In this document: positions 1-7,919 of the stretch, piece by piece
How positions within the stretch are numbered: position 1 is the stretch's first letter
Layout of the letters: each line of letters begins with the position of its first letter
NCBI GenBank assembly: GCA_963744225.1
Contig: CAVUSV010000003.1
Coordinates: forward strand, 372,001 to 436,000
DNA length: 64,000 bases
Direction: 5' to 3'
Source of the DNA: Bog-473 sp963744225
GTDB taxonomy: Bacteria > Actinomycetota > Acidimicrobiia > Acidimicrobiales > RAAP-2
The notes under the pieces: generated by a model
Seen by the model: the letters and a program-made list of their open reading frames with translations, nothing else
Database searches by the model: none
Told to the model about the DNA's origin: nothing
Program-made: the position numbers and the translations under genes

Positions 1-429
1 ATCGGCGACGGGGTGCTCGTCAGCCTCGGTGGAGACGTCGCGGTCGCCGGAGCGCCGCCTCCGGGCGGTTGGGCTATTGGCATTGCCCGCGAGTCGTCGA
101 CCCCGGCCGGGCAGGTCGACCAGGTCGTGGCGATCACGCACGGAGGCCTCGCCAGCTCGGCCACCTCGGTCAGGACCTGGAGAGCGGGGGACCGAAACGT
201 CCACCACATCGTGGATCCCCGGACCGGTGACTGTGTCGATCCCTATTGGGTACTTGTCTCGGCGACCGGCACCAGCTGTGTGCAGGCCAACCTCGTGACG
301 ACGGCCGCCATCGTGTGGGGGGAGCAGGCGCCGTGCAAACTCGCCGGCTTCGAGCAGTCGGCGCGACTCGTCCGCTTCGACGGTGAGGTCCTCTCGCTGA
401 ACGGCTGGCCCTCGGAGATGGCGTCATGA
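1..429 (+). CDS. apbE: FAD:protein FMN transferase (ApbE family), C-terminal part
   Basis: The frame is open from base 1, so the N-terminus lies outside the window and only about 142 residues are seen. ApbE enzymes move FMN from FAD onto a Thr of partner flavoproteins, usually outside the membrane. Visible family blocks are LVSLGGDVAVAG near the window start and HHIVDPRTG about residue 73 of the visible part. The late block QANLVTTAA aligns with the usual A-D-x-x-[ST]-T metal-binding stretch, but the usual Asp reads as Asn here. The stop overlaps the next start (ATGA at 426-429), so the genes are translationally coupled. The flavin acceptor protein is probably upstream, outside the window (inference). 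Confidence 0.85.
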   Translation: MGDGVLVSLGGDVAVAGAPPPGGWAIGIARESSTPAGQVDQVVAITHGGLASSATSVRTWRAGDRNVHHIVDPRTGDCVDPYWVLVSATGTSCVQANLVTTAAIVWGEQAPCKLAGFEQSARLVRFDGEVLSLNGWPSEMAS

Positions 430-1049
430 GCTCGACCACGCTCTGGTACGCCACGCGGGCCACCGGCATGATGGCCTTGATCCTGCTCACGCTGACCATG
501 CTGCTGGGCCTCACCACGACCACCCGTGCCCGCGCTCGGAACTGGCCTGGCTTCGCACAGCAAGAGATGCACCGTCGCATCTCCATGATCTCCGTGATCT
601 TTCTTGGGATCCACGTCGTAACCAGCATCCTCGACACCTATGTCAACATCAGCTGGGCCGCCGCCGTCATCCCGTTCACCTCGAGCTATAGCCGGTTCTG
701 GGTCGGTGTGGGCACCATCGCCCTCGACCTGATGATCGCGGTCTTCGTGACCAGCTTGCTGCGGGCCAAGATGCGTCCCGGGACCTGGCGCGCCGTCCAC
801 TGGCTTGCCTATCTCACCTGGCCGGTGGCCCTGGCCCATACGTTCGGCATGGGAACGGACGCGCGGGAAAGCTGGGTCATCGTGCTCGGTGTCGTCTGCG
901 TCGTCTCGGTTGGTCTCGCCGGGGCGTGGCGGCTCCGGGTTGCTTCCCGTCAAGCCTCGGCGCGTACGACCTACGCGTCGGTCCCGGGAGTGCCGCCAAA
1001 GCACCTCGCGCTCGCTGCACCTGACGAGGCGGGGTCTCGCCGTGCCTAG
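426..1049 (+). CDS. Ferric-reductase-like transmembrane (haem b) protein
   Basis: A 207-residue polytopic membrane protein with about five or six hydrophobic segments, matching the ferric reductase-like/YedZ-type transmembrane domain. Four histidines form two pairs, H49/H63 and H125/H138, each 13-14 residues apart on facing helices, the usual arrangement for bis-His ligation of two b haems. There is no FAD/NADPH-binding reductase domain, so it must receive electrons from a separate protein. The NuoF-like and ferredoxin genes directly downstream are the obvious candidates. The start ATG overlaps the apbE stop, and the end overlaps the next start by 8 bp. Function as a transmembrane electron conduit is inferred from this context. 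Confidence 0.8.
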   Translation: MSSTTLWYATRATGMMALILLTLTMLLGLTTTTRARARNWPGFAQQEMHRRISMISVIFLGIHVVTSILDTYVNISWAAAVIPFTSSYSRFWVGVGTIALDLMIAVFVTSLLRAKMRPGTWRAVHWLAYLTWPVALAHTFGMGTDARESWVIVLGVVCVVSVGLAGAWRLRVASRQASARTTYASVPGVPPKHLALAAPDEAGSRRA

Positions 1050-2331
1050 CGTGAGCGAGACCCTCCCCGCGACGGGCCGCTACCGGCTCCTCGGTCACCC
1101 GACCGACCTCGCCGGTCACGTGGCGACGTTGGGCCCCGTCCCACTGCCGACCGCAAAAGCCACGGGCTGGCGCGAGTCTTTGGTGTCCATGCTCGAGACC
1201 TCCGGCTTGGGCGGCCGGGGGGGAGCCGGGTTCCCCGCCGCCATCAAGCTGGCCGTGGCGCACGCCGCCGGCCGCGGGGGCACCATCCTCGTCAACGCCA
1301 TGGAGGGTGAGCCCTCCAGCGACAAGGACAAACTGCTCCTCATTAGGTCGCCGCACCTGGTCCTCGACGGCGCCCAGCTCTTGGCCGCGGCGAGCGCCGC
1401 GCGGCGTGTCGTCGTGTGCGTGCCCGAAGGCCGAGAGCAGGTCGCGGCCGCGGTCTCGCACGCAATGGCCGAGCGGGTCCAGGGGGGCTGCGCTCCTGTC
1501 CTCGAAGTGCTGGTGCGCCCACCCGATCGCTTCGTCGCCGGGGAGGAGTCGGCGTTGACACGTTGGGTCGAATCGGGTCAGTCACTGCCTTCTTTCCGTC
1601 CCGACAAGGGAACCGCCCTCCGCATCGGCCGCAAGGGCGCGCTGGTTCACAACGCGGAGACGCTGGCGCACGTTGCCATGATCGCCCGCGTCGGGCCAGA
1701 CGCCTTCCGGGCCCATGGACTCGTCGAGGACCCGGGTACCTCACTCGTCACCATCTCGGGGGCCGTGGAGCACGTCGGCGTGCTGGAGGTCGATCGGGGT
1801 ACGCCCCTGATCGACATCGTCAACCGGGCGACCCCGGTTGGTCCCCCTCAGGCCCTCCTCGTCGGAGGGTACGGCGGCGCGTGGGTCAGTCCGACTCACT
1901 TCACGACGCCTTATGCATCGTTGTCGCTACGTGCCATCGGGGCAACCGCCGGAGTGGGCATCGTGATCGTGCTGGGCCAGGAGGCCTGCGGGCTCATGGA
2001 GTCAGCGCGCATCGCGCACTACATGGCAGGCCAAAGTGCCGGCCAGTGCGGACCGTGTGTCTACGGGCTGCCGGCCATCGACGATGACCTCACCCGGCTC
2101 GCTCGGGGACAGGTCGATTCCGGCCTGGTGGCCCGGCTGGAACGGCGACTCCGTGAGGTGGAAGGCCGTGGCGCGTGCCGGCATCCCGACGGCGCCGCCA
2201 ATCTCGTGCGCAGTGCACTCCGCGTGTTCGCCGCCGACGTGCGCTCTCACGAGCGCGGTGTGACGTGCCCGCACTGGAACCGGGCGTCGCAGCTCCGTTT
2301 CCCCCACAATGTCGTGGCGGCCGGGCGATGA
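1042..2331 (+). CDS. NuoF/RnfC-like flavin and Fe-S oxidoreductase
   Basis: A 429-residue protein with the layout of complex I subunit NuoF: an FMN-binding block GGRGGAGFPAA (56-66), NAMEGEP (85-91), AGEESAL (166-172), HNAETLAHV (203-211), an SLBB-type stretch, then a C-terminal Fe-S region. NuoF normally binds a 4Fe-4S cluster with C-x2-C-x2-C and a fourth Cys about 40 residues on. Here Cys336, Cys339 and Cys379 are present with the right spacing, but the first position is Ala333 (SAGQCGPC). No other complex I genes are near, so this is a stand-alone electron-input module. GTG at 1042 is chosen because it couples to the previous stop; GTG 1051 is also possible. The last codons overlap the ferredoxin start (ATGA). 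Confidence 0.82.
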   Translation: MPSVSETLPATGRYRLLGHPTDLAGHVATLGPVPLPTAKATGWRESLVSMLETSGLGGRGGAGFPAAIKLAVAHAAGRGGTILVNAMEGEPSSDKDKLLLIRSPHLVLDGAQLLAAASAARRVVVCVPEGREQVAAAVSHAMAERVQGGCAPVLEVLVRPPDRFVAGEESALTRWVESGQSLPSFRPDKGTALRIGRKGALVHNAETLAHVAMIARVGPDAFRAHGLVEDPGTSLVTISGAVEHVGVLEVDRGTPLIDIVNRATPVGPPQALLVGGYGGAWVSPTHFTTPYASLSLRAIGATAGVGIVIVLGQEACGLMESARIAHYMAGQSAGQCGPCVYGLPAIDDDLTRLARGQVDSGLVARLERRLREVEGRGACRHPDGAANLVRSALRVFAADVRSHERGVTCPHWNRASQLRFPHNVVAAGR

Positions 2332-2537
2332 TTCGGATCCTTGTCGACCCTGTCGCCTGTGACGCGTACGGTTACTGCGCCGAGCTGCTGCCCGAGGCCA
2401 TCAGCTTGGACGAATGGGGCTACCCCATCGTGGATGGCAAGCCGCTCCCCCCCGGTCTCGTCGATGCCGCCAAGCGAGCCGTGCGCGACTGCCCGCGTCG
2501 TGCCATCACGCTCCGGGAACGCAAGAGCACCCACTGA
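2328..2537 (+). CDS. Small ferredoxin, 3Fe-4S type
   Basis: A 69-residue acidic protein with C11-x5-C17 and a late C55-P56, the three-cysteine pattern of actinobacterial 3Fe-4S ferredoxins of the kind that serve cytochromes P450 and reductases. The middle Cys of the usual 4Fe-4S CxxCxxC set is absent; Ala13-Tyr14 occupy that region. The ATG overlaps the stop of the NuoF-like gene (ATGA at 2328-2331), so it is the last gene of the apbE-led operon. It may carry electrons between the NuoF-like protein and the membrane haem protein. A P450 gene 4 kb away (6592-7884) is another possible partner, but nothing links them directly. Confidence 0.85.
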   Translation: MIRILVDPVACDAYGYCAELLPEAISLDEWGYPIVDGKPLPPGLVDAAKRAVRDCPRRAITLRERKSTH

Positions 2538-2554
2538 GGCCCTGACGGGCCACA

Positions 2555-3055
2555 ATGGCCGCTGTGCTCGGCGCCTCGCCAAGAACCCCGACCCCTCCGG
2601 GTCTGGTCATCCGGGAGGCCACCGAGACTGACCTCGGCCGGATCGTCGAACTGCTTGTCCTGGGTGCCGTCACAGGCGCTCCGGCCGGCGTCGAAGACCC
2701 TGCCGGCCTCGCCCCGTACCTCGCCGCGCTGGGCGAGATCGCCGCAGGGGACGGCGCCATCCTTGTCGCCGAGCTGGACGGCGAGGTTGTGGGCGTGTGC
2801 CAGCTGATCGTGTTCCGTCACCTGCAGCGGAGGGGAGGTCTGTGCGCCGAGATCGAGTCGGTGCACGTGCACCCCGACGTCCGGGCGTCGGGCATCGGCC
2901 GCGCCCTCATGGGCGACGCCATTGAGCGGGCCCGTCGCCTCGGCTGCTACCGGGTGCAACTGACCTCGAACACAGTCCGCCCCGATGCACATCGCTTTTA
3001 TGAACGGCTGGGGTTCACCCCCTCCCACCTTGGCTTCAAGCTGCCCCTCCGATGA
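2555..3055 (+). CDS. GNAT-family N-acetyltransferase
   Basis: A 166-residue single-domain acetyltransferase. It shows the GNAT order: VIREATETDLGRI at the N-terminus, IESVHVHPDVRASGIGRAL as motif A with the acetyl-CoA-binding R-x-x-G-I-G-R-A (about residues 107-122), and FYERLGF near residue 150. The substrate cannot be read from sequence. It starts 17 bp after the ferredoxin stop and may be co-transcribed, though its function does not fit the redox genes. The ATG at 2555 precedes about 17 residues of non-conserved leader. Confidence 0.85.
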   Translation: MAAVLGASPRTPTPPGLVIREATETDLGRIVELLVLGAVTGAPAGVEDPAGLAPYLAALGEIAAGDGAILVAELDGEVVGVCQLIVFRHLQRRGGLCAEIESVHVHPDVRASGIGRALMGDAIERARRLGCYRVQLTSNTVRPDAHRFYERLGFTPSHLGFKLPLR

Positions 3056-3070
3056 CCTCCGTGCCGAGAC

Positions 3071-3105
3071 TTGTCTGGCAACTCGTAATCATGTAATCTA
3101 GTAAT
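3071..3105 (+). promoter_or_regulatory. Leaderless-type promoter with three GTAAT iterons
   Basis: TTGTCT (3071-3076) and TAATCT (3094-3099) are separated by 17 bp, a good sigma70-like pair in an AT-rich patch. The -10 ends only 6 nt before the ATG at 3106, so transcription should begin at or next to the start codon. GTAAT occurs three times at exactly 8-bp intervals (3085, 3093, 3101), overlapping the -10 region, which is a plausible repressor site. Confidence 0.6.
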
Positions 3106-3714
3106 ATGACAGACCAAGATGACTCGAGAAGGACGGCGCAGCGGGGTCGCCGACGTTCGACGACACCGCCGCCATCTGGCCCCGAACAGGAGCGCCTCAT
3201 CGGGGCGTGGTTCGCGGGAAGGGTGCCCGACAATTGGTTCGAGAGCAGCCCGACCATCGAAATCGACGGTGACGAGATCCAGGTGGTCGGCGCGCTCGCG
3301 CCACCGCAGCTTCCCGAGGGGGCGGGCGAGGACGAGAGACGGGTAGCGGAACAGGCCCGCATCACCGGTTTCCGCGAGGAGAGCCGGGCTTCCCGCATGC
3401 GCATTGCCGACGAGGCCCAGCCGGCCTTCCGGCGCGCGGTCTCGTGGGGTGCCGTCTGCGGAGGCTCCAAGATTCTCTTCACCACAGCGGGAGTGCCGGT
3501 CATGACTCGCCTGCGCATGTCGGACCGCCGAGTCCTCGACACGCTGATCGATGGCGGCGTGGCGCGAAGCCGCAGCGAGGCGCTGGCGTGGTGCGTCCGC
3601 CTGGTCGGGGAGCACGAGTCGGATTGGATCCGTGACCTGCGCGACGCCATGACCGCGGTCGAGGACGTCCGCAATCGCGGGCCGAGGAGCACCGGGGCCA
3701 AGAGCGCTCCCTAA
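3106..3714 (+). CDS. Unknown protein with a possible C-terminal RHH-like domain
   Basis: A 202-residue soluble protein that I do not recognise. The N-terminal 25 residues are basic and Ser/Thr/Pro rich. A charged middle part carries FREESRASRMRIADEA about residues 90-105. The segment from MTRLRMSDRRVLDTLIDG (about 130-147) continues with SRSEALAWCV, a strand followed by helices ending in an S-E-A-L motif that resembles ribbon-helix-helix regulators. If so, it could bind the GTAAT iterons overlapping its own promoter (inference). It stands alone with 50 bp upstream and 68 bp downstream. No translation-initiation signal is visible, in keeping with a leaderless mRNA. Confidence 0.55.
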   Translation: MTDQDDSRRTAQRGRRRSTTPPPSGPEQERLIGAWFAGRVPDNWFESSPTIEIDGDEIQVVGALAPPQLPEGAGEDERRVAEQARITGFREESRASRMRIADEAQPAFRRAVSWGAVCGGSKILFTTAGVPVMTRLRMSDRRVLDTLIDGGVARSRSEALAWCVRLVGEHESDWIRDLRDAMTAVEDVRNRGPRSTGAKSAP

Positions 3715-3782
3715 GGGACGCAACCCCTGCCGCGGCGCCGGCATGCGACCAACGACCCCTCTCCGGCGTGCCAGCATGCCCC

Positions 3783-4130
3783 ATGGAATTGGAACCGTTT
3801 CACCAGGTGCAAGCGGACCTGCGGGAGCCGTACCGCGCGCTGGGCGAGGCCATCCCCGAGGTCATGTCCGCCTACGGGTCCTTGAGCACCGCGGCCATGG
3901 CCGACGGGGCACTGTCGGCCAAGACAAAGGAGCTCATCGCCCTCGCCATCGCGATCACCCGCGAGTGCGACGGCTGCATCGTCGCACACGCCCGGGGCGC
4001 CGTTCGGCTTGGGGCTACGACGGAGGAGGTAGCCGAGATGATCGGGGTCGCCATCTCAATGAACGGCGGTCCGGGAACGGTATGGGGTCCACGAGCGCTT
4101 GCCGCGTTCCAGGAGTTCTTTGGCAGCTGA
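3783..4130 (+). CDS. Carboxymuconolactone decarboxylase / AhpD-like protein
   Basis: A 115-residue alpha-helical protein of the AhpD-like superfamily. The peroxidatic signature is complete: E50, then C62-x2-C65 and H69 (CDGCIVAH), as in alkylhydroperoxidase AhpD. It is probably a small thiol-dependent peroxidase or disulfide reductase, though many family members have no known substrate. ATG 3783 is preferred because the family normally starts just ahead of this helix; an in-frame GTG at 3768 would add five residues. No partner peroxiredoxin gene is adjacent. Confidence 0.75.
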   Translation: MELEPFHQVQADLREPYRALGEAIPEVMSAYGSLSTAAMADGALSAKTKELIALAIAITRECDGCIVAHARGAVRLGATTEEVAEMIGVAISMNGGPGTVWGPRALAAFQEFFGS

Positions 4131-4546
4131 CCCCCGAGGGCCCGATGTACGCACAGTAAGAAAATCCTGGCACGACGAACACAAGCATGACTTCACGACC
4201 ACAACGACTGGTCCTGCTTTCGGTGCGATGGCGTCGGATCTCATTTGATCTGTTGCAGGTCCGCCGCGAACTTCGCCGTTGAACGACTCGATCCGGGTGT
4301 CCATGGGTAGACCAGAAAAATCGACCATGGTTTGGTCACGACACACAGTTATCGTCGATGTCGTCGACGCCCCGAGCGCACGTCAAGGTAACGGCCTCCA
4401 CCCGACTATTGGCGCAGTGTCGAATGACCGAAGTGGGCTCGTCACTGACCATTACGACGAGGCTACGATATACGGTGACTCGGATTTCGCCGCCCTCGAG
4501 TTTGTCGGCTGGGGCTAGGCAAACATCTCGTGGTCACTAGCTCATC
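4131..4546. other. Non-coding stretch of lowered GC
   Basis: About 416 bp without a convincing gene. Small open frames exist on both strands but lack conserved-looking content or start signals. Composition shifts here to the lower GC that continues through the next gene, so this is probably the left flank of an acquired segment. I see no tRNA, inverted terminal repeat or transposase remnant. Confidence 0.5.
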
Positions 4547-6481
4547 ATGCATCCAAAGCATCGATCAACCGCTCCGCTGAGCAGGGAGATTTCGCTCGAT
4601 ACAGAACGCGAGCTCGTGGATGATCGTGCGCAAACCTTGGGACACACGATGGATGCCGTCAGTGTGACGGACACGGCCACGACTCCGTGCACAACCACAT
4701 CCCGAGGCCGAGTAGCCCTTTTCATTGTTGGCGTATCGGCGGTGCTTCTGTTTGTTCCAGCCGCACTGTACTTCTGGTTCATTCATCACTATGGCGTCAA
4801 CGCGATCTACTACGACCAGTGGAATGACGTCGCTCTTGTTACTCATACTCGATTCTTCGTTCATTCCTATGCGCACACCACCATCGCGACGTTGTTGACG
4901 CAACACGGCGAGGACCGTACGTTCTTTCCGAACCTGGTGGTGCTCGCACTCGGTCGACTCACGAGTCTGAACATCCTGGTTGAGCTGTATCTGAGCGCGG
5001 TCCTGCTCGTGATCGCTTTCGTGTTGATCATCTTGGCTCATCGTCAAGACGTCACCCGCACTCGCCTGGTCTTCTACCTCCCTGTGGGCTTCGTAGTGTT
5101 CACTCTCGGCCAGTATGAAAACACGCTGTTGGGTTTCCAACTTTGGTTGTATCTGGTCATAGCGACCTTGGCCGCAACGATCTTTCTCTTGGACCTTCAA
5201 AGGTCGAGCTGGCTCATTTTCGTCGCGGCCATCGCGACGGCTGTGATAGGGAGCTTCTCCGCTGTCGACGGACTCATCATCTGGCCAGCGGGTCTGGTCG
5301 TCTTACTCTGGAAGCGCCGCCCTCGAGCGTTCGTGGTGACCTGGCTGTTCGCAGCCCTTGCGACGACGGCGCTGTACTTCTATCACTTTGACTTCAATGC
5401 AGCCAAGGCTGGGAAAGGGAGTTCAACCTACGTATTGGCGCATCCGCTGTCGGCCGCAAAGTTCTTCTTCTTTGCGATTGGCGACGTCATGGGCAGCCCG
5501 CTCCCCCAGACACCTGGTGCTACAGACTCTTCCATTGTTGGGATCGGCGTTGTCGTCTTTCTCCTTGCCGTGGCGTGTCTCGCCATTTACGGGCGACACC
5601 GTCGGCTTTCGAGTCCAGTCGGGCCCGCATTGATCTGCTTCGGCTTTCTCCTTGCCCTCTTCGTGACAATCGGGCGTTCGGATCTGGGGCTCTGGGCGGC
5701 ATCACAGTCACGCTTTGTCACTGAGGACCTGCTGATCCTCGTCGGTTGCTATCTTTGCCTGCTCGAACGTTGGCCTGCTCACGACCACGAGTCCGCTGCG
5801 GCCAGCTTCGGCGCCATCGTTCACGCGATCCGCAAGGCCGATCCGCTTGACCGGATACTTCGGGACGAATGGAGACAGGGACTGCTCGTGGCCCTTCGCG
5901 CCGTCGTGCTACTGCTCATCGTTGTAGAGGTCCAGGGCGGCATTGAGAATGGCCTTTCCTCAGGTGCCGGTACACGACAGGCGTACCAGTTTGATGACTT
6001 GGTGGCCGCTCATGCTGCTGATGCGCCCGATTCTCTGCTCAAGTCGGCGCTGTTCCCGAACGCAGATTTTGCCTACGCAAACATCCGTGCTCTCGCGGAA
6101 GCTGCCAAGAGGGACCACCTCAGTTTCTTCGCCACGAGCGATGCCTCCCGCCTCGAACGTATGAGCCTCCCAAAGACTTTGTACGTACCGCCGAGTACCG
6201 GCGTTGCGAGGCCGGCGAGCAACTCCATTCTGCGCGGCACAAACCTTCTCGTTGCGAGGGCGTTCAGCGATTACCCGATAACCTCAGTCGATTTCCAAAT
6301 TAAGAATTCGACGGGCCAGCAAGTCGAGCTGGTTCATGCTGGTCAATTCCAATTCGGCTGGTTGGGAGCCTGGCTCACGACGAAGTTCCCCAACGGGGCC
6401 TATACCGTGCAGAGCAGTGTCAAGGATTCAGCGGGACATCTGAGCACAAGCAGGGCTGTGTCGGTCTCGGTTGATAACTAG
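4547..6481 (+). CDS. Large polytopic membrane protein with C-terminal extracellular domain
   Basis: A 644-residue protein of unknown function. A hydrophilic N-terminus (1-55) is followed by roughly ten or eleven hydrophobic segments between about 58 and 480, then a soluble C-terminal part of about 160 residues whose end (ITSVDFQIKNSTGQQV to the terminus) reads like an Ig-type beta-sandwich. The early loop has DQWNDVAL, acidic residues after the first helix as in GT-C glycosyltransferases and PMT-like proteins, so a lipid-sugar transferase is possible but unproven. Base composition and codon use are clearly more AT-rich than the flanking genes, suggesting horizontal acquisition. An in-frame ATG at 4649 is an alternative start. 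Confidence 0.65.
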   Translation: MHPKHRSTAPLSREISLDTERELVDDRAQTLGHTMDAVSVTDTATTPCTTTSRGRVALFIVGVSAVLLFVPAALYFWFIHHYGVNAIYYDQWNDVALVTHTRFFVHSYAHTTIATLLTQHGEDRTFFPNLVVLALGRLTSLNILVELYLSAVLLVIAFVLIILAHRQDVTRTRLVFYLPVGFVVFTLGQYENTLLGFQLWLYLVIATLAATIFLLDLQRSSWLIFVAAIATAVIGSFSAVDGLIIWPAGLVVLLWKRRPRAFVVTWLFAALATTALYFYHFDFNAAKAGKGSSTYVLAHPLSAAKFFFFAIGDVMGSPLPQTPGATDSSIVGIGVVVFLLAVACLAIYGRHRRLSSPVGPALICFGFLLALFVTIGRSDLGLWAASQSRFVTEDLLILVGCYLCLLERWPAHDHESAAASFGAIVHAIRKADPLDRILRDEWRQGLLVALRAVVLLLIVVEVQGGIENGLSSGAGTRQAYQFDDLVAAHAADAPDSLLKSALFPNADFAYANIRALAEAAKRDHLSFFATSDASRLERMSLPKTLYVPPSTGVARPASNSILRGTNLLVARAFSDYPITSVDFQIKNSTGQQVELVHAGQFQFGWLGAWLTTKFPNGAYTVQSSVKDSAGHLSTSRAVSVSVDN

Positions 6482-6591
6482 TCCGATTGTGTCTGCCCGG
6501 CTTGATCGTGGGCACCTGTTCCTCTCGGGTCACGTCGAGTTCGTCGTGGCCTGGCCCCAACGACGCCGCTCACCTTGGATCCTTTTTCGTG

Positions 6592-7884
6592 TCAAGGCGC
6601 AGCGGTGGAGACGGGCGTAAAACTGCAGTCCAGGTGCTTGATCCCGTTGATGAAAGGCGACAGGAGGCGGTCCGGCTCGCCCACGCTCTCGATGTCCGGC
6701 AGCCGCTCGAACAGGCGGTGGAACATCACCTGAATCTCCTGGCGGGCCAGGTGCGCGCCGAGGCAGAAGTGTGGTCCCGCCGCGCCGAAGCCGATGTGGG
6801 GGTTGGGAGAGCGACGCACGTCGAAGGTAAAGGGGTCGTCGAAGACGGTCTCGTCCCGATTGGCCGAGTTGTAGAACATGATGACCTTGTCGCCCGCCTG
6901 CAGTTCCACCTCGCCCAGCACGGTGTCATCGGCCACGGTCCGGCGCATCCAGATCACCGGTGAGCCCCACCGGACGATCTCGTCGACGCCCGTCGCCGCG
7001 ATCCCGGTCGGATCAGCCTGCCAGAGCGACCGTTGGTCCGGGTGCCGTGTCATCGCGAGCAACCCGTGGCTGATTGCGTTGCGCGTCGTCTCGTTGCCGG
7101 CCACCACGAGCAGAATGAAAAAGGCCGCCACTTCGGTGTCGGTCAAGGCCTCGCCGTCGATGTTCGTGTTGACCAGTGCGGACGTGACGTCGTCCGTCGG
7201 GTGTTCCCGTCGGTAGGTGGCCAGGTCGATCATCAGCATGTTGAGCTGCTGGGCCGCCGTCATGAAGGCCACCATGGGGTCCGCCCCTTCGGCCACGTAC
7301 TCGGGATCGCCGCTCGAGAGGATGACGTTCGACGCGTTGAACACGGTGTCGTAGTCGGACGCGGCAACGCCCATCATGTCGCAGATGATCTCGAGGGGGA
7401 GCCGCGCCGCAACCTCGACGACGAAGTCACACCCTCCCTGCGGGGCAACGCGGTCGATGACGGCGTTGGCGACGAAGTCGATGCGGTCCTCGATCGACTT
7501 GATCATGCGAGGATTGAACGCGGCAGAGACGATGCGGCGGAGGCGGGCGTGGCGAGGATTGTCCATGTTGATCATGGAGCCGAAGAAGTCGAGCATCTCG
7601 TCGGGCATGTCGACGATGGAGGTGGCACCCTTCCCGGACTGGTAGATCTCGGGATGCCTGCTCGCCTCCGAGATATCGGCGTGCCGAGTCAGCGCGTAAT
7701 ACCCGGCGCCCTTCGGGATGACGTAACTGAGCGCCTCGGGGATCTCGGGTTCCTCGAAGAAGGGGATGGGACGCTCGCGACGCAGCGTCTGGAAGGCGCC
7801 CTCGCGCTCATCCCAGGGCCGGGCCCAGAACGCAATGTCGGAAAGGTCGATGTCGTCGACCGCCAGGACGGCACGCGGTTCCAT
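6592..7884 (-). CDS. Cytochrome P450, CYP125/CYP124-like
   Basis: A 430-residue bacterial class I P450. The I-helix oxygen-activation motif is AGNETTR (262-268), the K-helix ExxR is EIVR (302-305), and the haem-binding loop is FGAAGPHFCLGAHLAR with Cys374 as proximal ligand. The GNETTRN and GPHFCLGAHLAR forms are typical of the CYP125/124/142 group, which hydroxylate the ends of steroid or branched lipid side chains; this substrate link is a family inference. It probably needs a 3Fe-4S ferredoxin. ATG 7884 is preferred over GTG 7902 because a GGGTGGG stretch lies just upstream. It is divergent from the secernin gene, with only 35 bp between the two starts. Confidence 0.85.
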   Translation of the reverse strand: MEPRAVLAVDDIDLSDIAFWARPWDEREGAFQTLRRERPIPFFEEPEIPEALSYVIPKGAGYYALTRHADISEASRHPEIYQSGKGATSIVDMPDEMLDFFGSMINMDNPRHARLRRIVSAAFNPRMIKSIEDRIDFVANAVIDRVAPQGGCDFVVEVAARLPLEIICDMMGVAASDYDTVFNASNVILSSGDPEYVAEGADPMVAFMTAAQQLNMLMIDLATYRREHPTDDVTSALVNTNIDGEALTDTEVAAFFILLVVAGNETTRNAISHGLLAMTRHPDQRSLWQADPTGIAATGVDEIVRWGSPVIWMRRTVADDTVLGEVELQAGDKVIMFYNSANRDETVFDDPFTFDVRRSPNPHIGFGAAGPHFCLGAHLARQEIQVMFHRLFERLPDIESVGEPDRLLSPFINGIKHLDCSFTPVSTAAP

Positions 7885-7919
7885 CCGACCCACCCTATCC
7901 ACGTCCCTACACTTCGAAC

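Noticed and set aside
243..1004. Long minus-strand open frame opposite apbE and the ferric-reductase-like gene
   Set aside because: High-GC antisense shadow rich in Arg, Gly, Asp and His with no conserved content.
4279..4518. Short plus-strand open frame of 79 codons
   Set aside because: No ribosome-binding site, no recognisable fold and atypical composition even for the island; treated as non-coding.
4547..6481. Island as a mobile element
   Set aside because: No transposase, integrase, terminal inverted repeat or target duplication was found at either edge; only the composition is unusual.
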